DNA of 64,000 nt from Luteibacter yeojuensis (GTDB lineage Bacteria > Pseudomonadota > Gammaproteobacteria > Xanthomonadales > Rhodanobacteraceae), in the NCBI RefSeq assembly GCF_011742875.1, contig NZ_JAAQTL010000001.1:2542001-2606000 (forward strand), written 5' to 3'. Shown in pieces: positions 9,328 through 17,506 of the stretch. Position 1 is the first letter of the stretch. Every line of letters starts with the position of its first letter. A program made the translations under genes and the position numbers. The notes under the pieces are model-generated. The model ran no database searches. It was not told the origin of the DNA and worked only from the letters and a program-made list of their open reading frames with translations.

Positions 9328-10359
9328 ATGGAACACCGTCAACTCGGCCGCTCCGGCCTCAAAGTCCCCGTCCTCAGCCTGGGCACCGGAACCTTCGGCG
9401 GCTCGGGCGAATTCTTCGAACGCTGGGGCTCCACCCAGGTGGCCGAAGCGAAGCGCATCGTCGACCTGTGCCTCGAGCACGGCCTCAACATGTTCGACAC
9501 GGCGGACATCTATTCGCGCGGCATGGCCGAGGAAGTGCTCGGCGAAGCGCTCAAGGGGCGCCGCGACCAGGCCCTGATCGCCACGAAGTCGACCTTCTCG
9601 ATGGGCGACGGCCCGAACGACAAGGGGTCGTCGCGCTACCACATCGTCCGCGCCTGCGAGGCCAGCCTGCGCCGCCTGCAGACCGATCACATCGACCTGT
9701 ACTTCATGCATGGCTTCGACGCGCTCACGCCGGTGGAGGAAACCCTGCGCGCGCTCGACGACCTGATTTCGAGCGGCAAGATCGGCTACATCGGCGCCTC
9801 CAATTTCTCCGGCTGGCACCTCATGAAGTCCCTGGCCACCTCGGAGAAGTACGGCCTCGGCCGTTACGTGGCCTACCAGGGCTACTACTCGCTCATCGGC
9901 CGCGATTACGAATGGGAGCTCATGCCGCTGGCCCTCGACCAGGGCGTGGGCACGATGGTGTGGAGCGCGCTCGGCTGGGGCCGCCTCACCGGCAAGATCC
10001 GCCGCGGCAAGGCCGCCGACACCGGCCGCATCGCCTCGGGCGGTGCCGTGGGTGGGCCGCCGGTGGACGACGAAAAGCTTTACGACATCGTCGACGTGCT
10101 CGATGCCATCGCGCAGGAGCGCGGCAAGACGATCGCGCAGGTCGCGCTGAACTGGGTGCTCAGCCGTCCGTCGATTTCGAACATCGTCATCGGCGCACGC
10201 GACGAGACCCAGCTCACGCAGAACCTGGGCGCTGTCGGCTGGACGCTCACGCCGGAGGAGATCGCGCGCCTCGACACCGTGAGCCAGACCACGCCGCCAT
10301 ATCCTTACTGGCACCAGAAGGGATTCGACGAGCGGAATCCGAAGCCCACGACCTGGTAA
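9328..10359 (+). CDS. Aldo/keto reductase
   Basis: The 343-residue (beta/alpha)8 NADPH-dependent reductase has a complete catalytic tetrad: D57, Y62 (ADIYSRG), K87 (IATKST) and H128 (YFMHGFD). The LVxxNxS-type strand reads IGYIGASNFSGWHL and the cofactor end reads SRPSISNIVIGARDE. The ATG at 9328 is preceded by AAGGA. It is divergent from trpG, separated by 190 bases that must hold both promoters. The substrate is not predictable. Confidence 0.95.
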   Translation: MEHRQLGRSGLKVPVLSLGTGTFGGSGEFFERWGSTQVAEAKRIVDLCLEHGLNMFDTADIYSRGMAEEVLGEALKGRRDQALIATKSTFSMGDGPNDKGSSRYHIVRACEASLRRLQTDHIDLYFMHGFDALTPVEETLRALDDLISSGKIGYIGASNFSGWHLMKSLATSEKYGLGRYVAYQGYYSLIGRDYEWELMPLALDQGVGTMVWSALGWGRLTGKIRRGKAADTGRIASGGAVGGPPVDDEKLYDIVDVLDAIAQERGKTIAQVALNWVLSRPSISNIVIGARDETQLTQNLGAVGWTLTPEEIARLDTVSQTTPPYPYWHQKGFDERNPKPTTW

Positions 10360-10534
10360 TCCCGCGGGGGAGCGCATCGACGCGAGCCTTTCGCGCCGGT
10401 GCGTTCCCGATGCCCTTGCCGCGCCGCCAGGCACCATGGTCCGTGGCGAACGCGTTTTCTTGCGAGGGCGGGCTGAAAGGATTTCGCCAGAGGGCCGGTC
10501 ACCCTTGGTTGAATCCGACCCAAGAGCACCGACG

Positions 10535-11038
10535 ATGACCGCACCCCCGGCCGGCCGCCGACTGGCCTCCCTGCTGTTCGAACGTCCCTCGCGCTTCTCG
10601 CATTGGGCTCCGCTTGCCATCCGGCTCGTCGTCGGCGGAGGCTTCATGCAGCATGGCTTCGCCAAGCTGCTGCGCGGTCCGGACATGTTCGCCGGCATCC
10701 TCGCCGCCATCGGCGTACCGGCACCGGAACTGATGTCGTGGCTGACCGTGGCCATCGAGATCCTTGGCGGGCTGGCCCTGGTCATCGGCGCCTTCGTCAC
10801 CCTTGCCGCCATACCCATGATCGTCGTGTTGCTGGTAGCCACGTTCACCGTGCACCTGCCCTATGGCTTCAGTTCGATCAAGCTGATGTCGGTGCAGAAC
10901 GGTGTCGCCCACTTCGGCCAGCCGGGTTACGAGTGCGACCTGCTTTACCTTGCGGGCATCGTCGCGTTGATGCTTTCCGGGGCCGGGCCCTGGAGCGTGG
11001 ACACGCTGATCGCACGGCGAATGCATCGCGCGACATAG
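10535..11038 (+). CDS. DoxX-family membrane protein
   Basis: The 167-residue protein has four hydrophobic helices and the DoxX signature: RLVVGGGFMQHGFAKLL near the start, PELMSWLTVAIEILGGLAL in the middle, and a C-terminal DLLYLAGIVALML helix. DoxX proteins are linked to quinone-dependent redox and detoxification, mostly with unknown activity. The ATG at 10535 is preferred over upstream in-frame GTG/ATG codons that add an arginine-rich unconserved leader. Confidence 0.85.
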   Translation: MTAPPAGRRLASLLFERPSRFSHWAPLAIRLVVGGGFMQHGFAKLLRGPDMFAGILAAIGVPAPELMSWLTVAIEILGGLALVIGAFVTLAAIPMIVVLLVATFTVHLPYGFSSIKLMSVQNGVAHFGQPGYECDLLYLAGIVALMLSGAGPWSVDTLIARRMHRAT

Positions 11039-11046
11039 TCCGTGCG

Positions 11047-11160
11047 ATGCAAAAAAAACCTGGGTATCGTGGAGAAGCGCCGAGAAATGAACCCTATGGC
11101 ACGGTGGCTGTCTTCGAAGACCTCTACGGCAACGGCTGGGACCTGATCCAGCCGGCCTGA
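11047..11160 (+). pseudogene. 3' remnant of a VOC (glyoxalase-like) gene
   Basis: The last 25 or so codons read EPYGTVAVFEDLYGNGWDLIQ and then PA-stop. This is the typical final strand of vicinal-oxygen-chelate proteins, including the metal-ligand glutamate region. Only about 37 residues are open from the ATG at 11047, and the preceding sequence belongs to the DoxX gene, so the rest of the gene is missing. It looks like the stump left by a deletion. It lies 14 bases before the dehydrogenase gene, which may use its former transcription. Confidence 0.7.
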
Positions 11161-11174
11161 CCCAGGAAACGACC

Positions 11175-12125
11175 ATGAGCGAAGCACGCATCCGGATCGC
11201 GGTCCTCGACGATTACCAGCAGGTGGCGATGCGCAGCGCCGACTGGTCGCCTCTCGACGGCCGCGCGGACATCACCGTCTTCCACGATCACGAGGCGGAC
11301 CACGAGGCACTGGTCCAACGGCTGCAACCGTTCGACGCCATCTGCGTCATGCGCGAGCGCACGCCGATGACAGCGGCACTTATCGCCGCCCTGCCCCGCC
11401 TGCGCCTCATCGCCTCCACCGGGCGGGGCAATGCCTCGATCGACCTCGACGCAGCGGCCGCGCGCGGGGTGGAGGTGGTGCACACCAACTACGCTTCCAC
11501 ACCGACCATCGAGTTCACCTGGGCCGCCATCCTCGGCCTGATGCGCGGCATCGCCACGGAGGCGGCATCGGTGCGCGCCGGTGGCTGGCAGGTCGGGCTC
11601 GGCTCGGAACTGCGCGGCAAGACGCTGGGCATCCTCGGCCTGGGTCGCATCGGTTCCAAGGTGGCGCGCATCGGCCAGGCCTTCGGCATGCAGGTGATCG
11701 CCTGGAGCCAGAACCTGGAGGAAGAGGCAGCGAGTGCGCTCGGCGTGCGACGGGTTTCGAAGCACGAACTGCTCGCCCATTCGGACGTGCTGACCATCCA
11801 TGTCCGCCTGAGCGAGCGCACCCAGGGCCTGATCGGCGCGGCCGATCTTGCCGCGATGAAACCCACGGCAAGGCTCGTGAACAGCTCGCGCGGCCCCATC
11901 GTGGACGAGGCCGCGCTGGTGGAAGCGCTACGCTCGGAACGCCTTGCCGGCGCGGCCGTCGATGTATTCGACGAAGAGCCGCTTCCGGACGACCACCCCT
12001 TCCGCACGCTGCCGAATGTGCTGGCGACCCCCCACATCGGCTATGTCACCGAAGAGATGTACCGCACCTTCTACGGCGACACGGTACGCAACCTCGTGGA
12101 CTGGCTGGACCGCCAGCGCACCTGA
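11175..12125 (+). CDS. D-2-hydroxyacid dehydrogenase family protein
   Basis: The 316-residue NAD(P)-dependent oxidoreductase has a Rossmann loop GLGRIG at 155-160 and the catalytic R239 (NSSRGP), E268 (DEEP) and H287 (TPHIG). It resembles phosphoglycerate dehydrogenase-like 2-hydroxyacid dehydrogenases without a C-terminal ACT domain. The ATG at 11175 follows CAGGAAACGACC. It converges on the DUF2884 gene with only 12 bases between. The substrate is unknown. Confidence 0.93.
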   Translation: MSEARIRIAVLDDYQQVAMRSADWSPLDGRADITVFHDHEADHEALVQRLQPFDAICVMRERTPMTAALIAALPRLRLIASTGRGNASIDLDAAAARGVEVVHTNYASTPTIEFTWAAILGLMRGIATEAASVRAGGWQVGLGSELRGKTLGILGLGRIGSKVARIGQAFGMQVIAWSQNLEEEAASALGVRRVSKHELLAHSDVLTIHVRLSERTQGLIGAADLAAMKPTARLVNSSRGPIVDEAALVEALRSERLAGAAVDVFDEEPLPDDHPFRTLPNVLATPHIGYVTEEMYRTFYGDTVRNLVDWLDRQRT

Positions 12126-12137
12126 AGCCTCGGCCGA

Positions 12138-12971
12138 TCAGGACGAGGCGACCTTCTTGTGCTCGTCCTCGTCGCTATCGTCATCGTCGCTGTGCTTGGG
12201 CTTGATCGTCATGAGCTCGAGCGGCTTGCCATTATCCAGCCGCACCTTCCACCCACGCTGCAACTCGGCGAGTTCGTTGAGCCGCGGGCAGATGGCCTTC
12301 GTCTTGGCTTCGAGCGCATGGGACCGCTTGTCCATTTCGCGATCCATGGTCTTGTCCAGCGACTCAGCGCGTGCCTGCAACGCGGCGACCTTGGCCGAAT
12401 CGCCCGAAAGGGCCGCCGACACCGCGCCGGACGTGACCGAACCGACCAGTTCGCCCACGGAATCCGAGACCGAACCCGCGAACGTCTCGGTCATGCGATT
12501 GGCCGACCAGTGACCGGCGCCAATGCCTTCGTCGATCTCGCGCAGTGCCTGGGCCTGCTTGCGCTTGAGCTTCTCCAGCATGCTCGCGCGCTGGTCGCCG
12601 TCGGCGAAGGTCAGGGTGACGCTGGTCATGGCCGAGAAGCCCATCTGCACGCCTTCCCGGGCGATCTCCGCCACCTGCGGGAACAGCTTGCGCACGCCGT
12701 CCTCGTAGCGGCGCAGGGCTTCGGCGTCCGAACGCGACACCGCCATATCCTTGCCGTCGACACGCAGGGCCCCATCGTGCAGGAAGATCTTCGCGGGCTC
12801 GCCATCGGTGCGATGGAAGGAGAGCCCCGCGGCGGTCAGGTCCACGTCGTACGGGGTGGAATAGTCGTGATCGCAGGTATCGGTGCTGAAGCCGACGGTC
12901 CTGGCCTGCCCGGCAGCGGCCGCGACGGACAGCACGAGCACGGCGGTGCCGGCAATGAACGGATGACGCAT
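12138..12971 (-). CDS. DUF2884 (YggN-like) exported protein, copy 1
   Basis: The 277-residue product has a signal peptide ending near VAAAAGQA, a family pattern of TCDHDY near the mature N-terminus, LHDGALRVDGKD, a helical middle, and the cysteine-containing AICPRLNELAELQ near the end. The C-terminus is an unusual run of aspartate and glutamate (SDDDDSDEDEHKK). DUF2884 proteins are periplasmic and of unknown function. A second member lies at 14857-15609. The ATG at 12971 gives the signal peptide; earlier starts do not. Confidence 0.85.
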   Translation of the reverse strand: MRHPFIAGTAVLVLSVAAAAGQARTVGFSTDTCDHDYSTPYDVDLTAAGLSFHRTDGEPAKIFLHDGALRVDGKDMAVSRSDAEALRRYEDGVRKLFPQVAEIAREGVQMGFSAMTSVTLTFADGDQRASMLEKLKRKQAQALREIDEGIGAGHWSANRMTETFAGSVSDSVGELVGSVTSGAVSAALSGDSAKVAALQARAESLDKTMDREMDKRSHALEAKTKAICPRLNELAELQRGWKVRLDNGKPLELMTIKPKHSDDDDSDEDEHKKVASS

Positions 12972-13084
12972 GGTCCTTCTCCCCAGGGTTGGCGCGTGTG
13001 GGATGCGCCCGGGCACTCCAGGGTTTAAGCCGATCGTGTGCCGGAAGCATGGGCGGTTGGTCACACCCTGACTTCCGGCAGGGG

Positions 13085-13723
13085 TCAGGAGGACAGGCCG
13101 CGCTCGCGGGCGTACTCGGAAAGCCGGCTGTCGTGGTCGATGCCGAGCTTGCGCATGGCATCGCGTTTCTGCCGGCTCACCGTCTTCACGCTACGACTCA
13201 GCCGTTCGGCGATCTGCGAGATCGACATGCCGCTGACATACAACCGCACCACTTCGATCTCCCGCGCCGACAGTCGGACGACGTCGGGGGCGCGCAGCAC
13301 GCAGGCTTCGTCGAACTGACGGCGTATGGAGTCGCTGAGATAGGGATAGCCGGCCGCGGCAAGGCGAACCGCCACCGCCACTTCGGTGAGCGGCGACCGC
13401 TTGTCGCACAGGCCCAACGCCCCGCGCGTACGCATGGTCTGCAGCACCGCGACGTTGTTCACCATCGTCAGCACCACAACGGGCAGGCGCGGGTAGCGGC
13501 GACGCATGAGGTCGATCAACGACAGGCCGTCGCCGTGGCGGCCGCCGGGCATGGAGAAATCGGTAACGACGACGTCGCAAGGACGCGATGCGAGGAGATC
13601 GACGAGCTGGTCGCTGTTGGCGGCTTCGCCAACCACATCGATATCGCCTGCTGCCTCGAGCGCCGCACGGGTTCCCATGAGGACCACGGGATGATCGTCG
13701 GCAATGATCGTGCGCAGAATCAT
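13085..13723 (-). CDS. RcsB-like response regulator (receiver + LuxR-type HTH)
   Basis: The 212-residue protein has a receiver domain (1-120) with DD at 9-10, phosphoacceptor D55 in VVVTDFSMPG, and lysine in LCDKRSP. The C-terminal LuxR helix-turn-helix reads LSAREIEVVRLYVSGMSISQ then IAERLSRSVKTVSRQK. The insert GGRHGDGLSLIDLMRRRYP and the LTMVNN segment are specifically RcsB-like. No partner kinase is next to it. It sits between two DUF2884 genes, which may be targets (inference). Confidence 0.88.
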   Translation of the reverse strand: MILRTIIADDHPVVLMGTRAALEAAGDIDVVGEAANSDQLVDLLASRPCDVVVTDFSMPGGRHGDGLSLIDLMRRRYPRLPVVVLTMVNNVAVLQTMRTRGALGLCDKRSPLTEVAVAVRLAAAGYPYLSDSIRRQFDEACVLRAPDVVRLSAREIEVVRLYVSGMSISQIAERLSRSVKTVSRQKRDAMRKLGIDHDSRLSEYARERGLSS

Positions 13724-14101
13724 GTCTTTCCTCGCCGGCGCAAGTTGCACCCGCCGTCCGTGAGATGTGTCGCTCGTCGTACGGCGCGCAGGTTACCGTA
13801 AACGTCCGCGCGTGTTCGGAGGAGCGCTGCAGTGCGATTGAGATTGCGGGTCATTCCGTACCGCGTCCGTCGCGCAACGACGACCATCGGGCACCGACAT
13901 CCCTGCCTGGATGCTTCTGACGACGGAGCGACTCGAATGCAGAAGTTGTCTACGCCTCCCACCTACGCGATGTCGCAGGCACGCCGGCGGAAAAGAATGC
14001 TGAGCATTTGCTCAAGAAAAAAGATTCGAATTTTCAGACTTGTCTTATTCTCTCGCCACCCTGAAGCAAGTCATCCTGTTCGGATCACGCCGTCATGGCC
14101 T
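13724..14101. other. Intergenic region with an A/T-rich island
   Basis: This 378-base gap lies between the divergent regulator gene and a small plus-strand gene. Most is GC-rich and without a convincing gene. From about 13990 to 14052 the sequence is strikingly A/T-rich for this genome and contains a short palindrome at 14001-14014. It probably carries the promoter of the 78-residue gene, but no clean -10/-35 pair could be chosen. Confidence 0.6.
14001..14014. promoter_or_regulatory. Candidate operator palindrome
   Basis: TGAGCA and TGCTCA form perfect 6-bp inverted arms around TT, inside the A/T-rich island and about 90 bases before the small gene at 14102. The size suits a dimeric regulator site. 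No known consensus was matched. Confidence 0.35.
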
Positions 14102-14338
14102 ATGCCGGACAACTCCATGCTTCCGCACACCATCGAGTACCACATTGCCCGCATGGGCGACGCCTGGGGCATCTTCCGCGAAGGCATGCAGCTCGCCGTG
14201 CGCCGGGACCCGGCGGACGCCATCGCCTTCGCCAATTATTTCGCGGACAGGGAAACCCTCATGTCTCCGCATCCGGTACGCGTGTCGGGGGACAACCAAT
14301 TGCACCGCACGCTGCACGACCTGCGCACGGCGGCCTGA
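14102..14338 (+). CDS. Small protein of unknown function
   Basis: The 78-residue product starts MPDNSMLPHTIEYHIARMGD and continues AWGIFREGMQLAVRRDPADA. The look is of a small alpha/beta protein with a WGIF strand, similar in style to DUF2188-type modifier proteins, although I do not recognise the family with confidence. The frame is open further upstream, but the A/T-rich leader and stop-free arginine-rich sequence there look non-coding. A second ATG at 14117 is also possible. It ends 17 bases before the convergent gene. Confidence 0.6.
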   Translation: MPDNSMLPHTIEYHIARMGDAWGIFREGMQLAVRRDPADAIAFANYFADRETLMSPHPVRVSGDNQLHRTLHDLRTAA

Positions 14339-14355
14339 ACGCGCCGGATCGGGAA

Positions 14356-14790
14356 TCAGCGCCCCGCGGCACCGCCCAGGTTGGTCATGTCCAGATGCAG
14401 CAGACGCAGACGCGCGATATGCCGACCGACCATCACGCGATCGCCGGAGGTCGCCTCGAGACGAAGGAAGGCGTCGAGCAGGCGGCGCTCCATCTGCTCC
14501 AGCGTGCGGATGTAAGTCACATCGGGGTCATGGGAAAGCTTCGCGGAGGCGTCCATCATCGTCCGCCGCATGCCGCTCATGGCGCCGCCCGCCGTGGCCG
14601 GACGACCGCCGGTGGCGCTCACCTGGTCCTGCAGTTCACGAGCGATCGCGGTGAGCGAATCGGCGGACTCCTGGAGAATCACCTTCAGACCGGGCTCGCG
14701 CACACCGCGGGCGGCCTGGCGATAAAGGTCGCGATCCGCGATCACGCGCTTTATCAAACCGTTAACGACGCGATTCGAAGTGCTTTCCAT
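14356..14790 (-). CDS. PA2169-family four-helix-bundle protein (DUF2383-like)
   Basis: The 144-residue helical protein has the family pattern: NRVVNGLIKRVIADRDLYRQA, a second helix with LKVILQESADSLTAIARELQ, and a C-terminal ERRLLDAFLRLEATS helix. Such proteins are small ferritin-like four-helix bundles of unknown role, often stress-induced. It lies 66 bases downstream of the second DUF2884 gene on the same strand. Confidence 0.75.
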   Translation of the reverse strand: MESTSNRVVNGLIKRVIADRDLYRQAARGVREPGLKVILQESADSLTAIARELQDQVSATGGRPATAGGAMSGMRRTMMDASAKLSHDPDVTYIRTLEQMERRLLDAFLRLEATSGDRVMVGRHIARLRLLHLDMTNLGGAAGR

Positions 14791-14856
14791 GGGGCGGACC
14801 TTAGTCCCGTGGCACTTAGCCTGCGCTAAACGCGAAGGATGCCGGTCAGCGCGCGG

Positions 14857-15609
14857 TCATTCGCCGGACTCGATCAGGTTCAACGGCCGACCCGAGGAAT
14901 CGCGAAGTCCCGACTGCAACTCCTGGAGCTCCCGGATCGAGGGGCAAAGCGCCTGGATCCGGGGCCGCAGCGCGGCTTCCACGCGTGCCACGACGCGCGC
15001 CTGGCCACCCGTCGACACCGTGGCGACGCGGTCGCGCAGGGCTGCCGCGCCCTGGAGGTCGCCGTTCATCGCCAGCTGCATGGCTTCCCCGCCGACCTCG
15101 TTGGCGAACAGCGGGGCCACGTCCCCCACGATTTCCTGGGCATAGGCGCGCATGGCGTCTTCCTGCCAGTCGCGGGTGCTCTGGCTCGTGGCGATGCGGC
15201 GCTTGATGTCCGCGACGCGGCCGTTCAGCACCCTGTCGAGCTCGCCGCTGGCGACGGCCTGCGGGGCGGCGGTGGCCGCCTCGTCCCGCACGGCCCGCGC
15301 CGCGATGTCCACACCGTCGTTCGCGATGGCCTTGGCCTTGGGAACGAGGACGCGAACCTGGCGTTCGAACAGCGCCACGCGGTCCTGCTCGTCCGGCCGA
15401 AGCGCCACCGGCCTGCCGTCCGTGGCGAGGGCACCGTCATGCATGCGGACCGTGCGTGGCGCGGGCTCGGCCCGGTCGAACACCAGGGCGTCCGGGCGGA
15501 CGGTCAGGTCGTAGGTGCTCGCGATGCGGCAGGTGGTGGCCAGGTCCTGGGCGGACGCGCCGCCGGCAAGACAAAGAAGGACGGCAAGGACAGTGGGACG
15601 TGGGCTCAT
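14857..15609 (-). CDS. DUF2884 (YggN-like) exported protein, copy 2
   Basis: The 250-residue product has a signal peptide (MSPRPTVLAVLLCLAGGASA) and the same family marks as the gene at 12138: TTCRIAS near the mature start, MHDGALATDGRPVAL, a helical middle, and ALCPSIRELQELQSGLRDSSG at the end. It lacks the acidic tail of copy 1. One conserved cysteine at each end suggests a disulfide in the periplasm. Function is unknown. Confidence 0.82.
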   Translation of the reverse strand: MSPRPTVLAVLLCLAGGASAQDLATTCRIASTYDLTVRPDALVFDRAEPAPRTVRMHDGALATDGRPVALRPDEQDRVALFERQVRVLVPKAKAIANDGVDIAARAVRDEAATAAPQAVASGELDRVLNGRVADIKRRIATSQSTRDWQEDAMRAYAQEIVGDVAPLFANEVGGEAMQLAMNGDLQGAAALRDRVATVSTGGQARVVARVEAALRPRIQALCPSIRELQELQSGLRDSSGRPLNLIESGE

Positions 15610-15662
15610 GGCTGTTCGATAACCGGCGGCGGACGAATGCCCGCTGAACCGCCGGGAACCCG

Positions 15663-16181
15663 CTAGAGCGGCAGCCGGGCGAACTGCTGACGGACGCCCA
15701 GGCTGCCCAGTACCCAGGCCAGCCAGCCGAGTACCGGCACCGAGACGGCCTTGAGGGCCAGTCCGACCAGGAGGATCGTCCGGTGCTTCTGCCCCACCGC
15801 GAGCAACTGTGCCGGAAGGCCGGCCTGGCCCAGCACCTCTCCCAGTTGCCGCCACTGGTCGAACGCGACGAGCGCCGTATAGGCCGACCAGACCAGCAGC
15901 AGCAGGGCGACGACGCGCATCGCGCGCCGCCCCCAGTCGCGCCAGCGAAGGGTGCCGAGGGATACGACGATCACGGCGAAGGCCGCCAGCGCATAGGCCA
16001 GCGACCAGATCATGCCGATGCGCGGATCGCCCGCCCCGGCGGCGATGGCTTCCGCGCTCACCGCGCCGACGGCATTGGCGAGGACCACCGATGCGTAGGT
16101 GTTGATGACGAAACCCACGGCGGCCAGCAGCATCACCAGCCAGACCACGATGCGCCAGGACGCGAAAGGACGTGAGCGCAT
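15663..16181 (-). CDS. Integral membrane protein of unknown function
   Basis: The 172-residue product has four hydrophobic helices (IVVWLVMLLAAVGFVI; IWSLAYALAAFAVIVVSLG; MRVVALLLLVWSAYTALVAF; ILLVGLALKAVSVPVLGWL). A GTG at 16205, 3 bases after the peroxiredoxin stop, is an alternative start adding eight residues. The two genes are probably co-transcribed. No family was recognised. Confidence 0.7.
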   Translation of the reverse strand: MRSRPFASWRIVVWLVMLLAAVGFVINTYASVVLANAVGAVSAEAIAAGAGDPRIGMIWSLAYALAAFAVIVVSLGTLRWRDWGRRAMRVVALLLLVWSAYTALVAFDQWRQLGEVLGQAGLPAQLLAVGQKHRTILLVGLALKAVSVPVLGWLAWVLGSLGVRQQFARLPL

Positions 16182-16207
16182 CGCTCCCTTGACGGCACCG
16201 AACACGA

Positions 16208-16735
16208 TCAGGCGCCCGCCTTCTTGAGTTCGGCGAGGTCGGCCAGCACCTGGCCCGAATTCTTCTCCGGGTCCACATCCTTGTAGATCTTGACGATCTT
16301 GCCGGCGGGATCGATGAGGAAGGTTTCCCGGCGCGCGTACTTCTGGCCGGTCGCCGTCGTGGTGAGCACGTCGTATTTCACGGCCACGGCGCTGTCGGCG
16401 TCGGAGAGCAGCGGGAACGGCACGTGGTACTTCTCGGCGAATTCCTTGTGCGACTTGACGTCGTCGAGGCTCACGCCGAGCACGACGGCCCCGGCCTTGT
16501 GCAGCTTGGCGGTGTCGTCGCGATAGGTGCAGACCTCGGTGGTGCAGCCGGCCGTGAAGTCCTTGGGATAGAAGTAAAGGACCAGCCATTTGCCCTTGTG
16601 CGTTTCCAGCGTATGCCAGTCGCCCTTCTGGTCCTGCAGGCGGAAGTCGGGAGCCTTGTCGCCCACGGCGGGCGCGGCGGCCCAGGCGGTGGCGGTCACG
16701 ATGCACAGCGCGAGGAAGGTGAGCAGGCGACGCAT
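16208..16735 (-). CDS. Exported peroxiredoxin, PrxQ/Bcp type
   Basis: The 175-residue thiol peroxidase has peroxidatic C64 and a resolving C69 in TAGCTTEVCTYRD, the PrxQ/Bcp spacing. Unlike cytoplasmic Bcp, it begins with a signal peptide (MRRLLTFLALCIVTATAWAA). A periplasmic location is therefore inferred. Other family marks are GDKAPDFRLQDQKG and FYPKDFTAGC. The start at 16735 gives the signal peptide. The adjacent membrane protein could be a reductant or anchor partner, which is speculation. Confidence 0.9.
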   Translation of the reverse strand: MRRLLTFLALCIVTATAWAAAPAVGDKAPDFRLQDQKGDWHTLETHKGKWLVLYFYPKDFTAGCTTEVCTYRDDTAKLHKAGAVVLGVSLDDVKSHKEFAEKYHVPFPLLSDADSAVAVKYDVLTTTATGQKYARRETFLIDPAGKIVKIYKDVDPEKNSGQVLADLAELKKAGA

Positions 16736-16820
16736 GGTGGAACCTCGGGGGTGGATGGGATCGATATGAGTGTATCCCGTGCGCTCCAAGGTTGCGCCGG
16801 CATGTGCCTCGCAAAATAAA

Positions 16821-16846
16821 GAGGGCGCCCGTAGCCGGGCGCCCTC
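16821..16846 (-). terminator. Intrinsic terminator of the gene at 16870-17322
   Basis: An 11-bp perfect stem GAGGGCGCCCG with a four-base loop is followed on the minus strand by TTTATTTTG. It lies 23 bases after the stop of the upstream minus-strand gene. Confidence 0.85.
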
Positions 16847-16869
16847 TTACGGGCGTCTGCGCGCGTTTT

Positions 16870-17322
16870 TTACTTGAGCCGCTCGATCTCGAACTTGCTG
16901 AGGTCCACACCGAGGTTGAAGCCACGGCCCGTGCCCGTGACGGCCAGCGACACCTCGCCCTTGGTCATGGCGGCGCTCTCGGCGCTCTTCACCACGCCCG
17001 CATTGGCGCCCCCGCTGACGTATTCGCCGTAGATCTCCTGGATACCCTTGACGTTGGTGAACTCGCCCTTGCCGCCTTCGATGCTGAACTTGCCGGCGGT
17101 GAGGCCGCCGCCCCGCACGTGGATGATCACGTCGGCGGTCTGGCCGTTGTCGCAACGCACGTGGCCGCGGCCGTCGGCCTTCTTGTAGATCGCCGCCCAA
17201 CCCGTGGTGCTGAAGGTCATGTGGCACTTCGTCGAGGCTTCCGCGGCCTGGGCCGGCTGGACGCCGAAGGAACCTGCCGCCGCCAGAACCAGGGCGGCCA
17301 TACCCGTGATGCGCTTGATCAT
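16870..17322 (-). CDS. Exported protein of unknown function
   Basis: The 150-residue product has a signal peptide ending near VQPAQA. The mature part is glycine-rich beta structure with two cysteines (KCHMTFSTTG and VRCDNGQT), likely a disulfide. It ends GRGFNLGVDLSKFEIERLK. No catalytic motif was seen and no family was recognised with certainty. It has its own terminator and is divergent from the universal-stress gene, so it is probably monocistronic. Confidence 0.75.
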   Translation of the reverse strand: MIKRITGMAALVLAAAGSFGVQPAQAAEASTKCHMTFSTTGWAAIYKKADGRGHVRCDNGQTADVIIHVRGGGLTAGKFSIEGGKGEFTNVKGIQEIYGEYVSGGANAGVVKSAESAAMTKGEVSLAVTGTGRGFNLGVDLSKFEIERLK

Positions 17323-17506
17323 GTTCGTTCTCCGTGGAAAAGGTGGCAGGAAACTGCGACGCGGATTCTCCACTCACGATCGTGAAGAAACACGGAGCGG
17401 CATCGCGCCCGTTCAGGGCCCGCACGGCTAAGTGGACATCTCGTGAACCGCTTCGCGCGACATGCCGGCGGGCCTACTATGGCGCCATTCCCCCAAGGAT
17501 CTTCCC

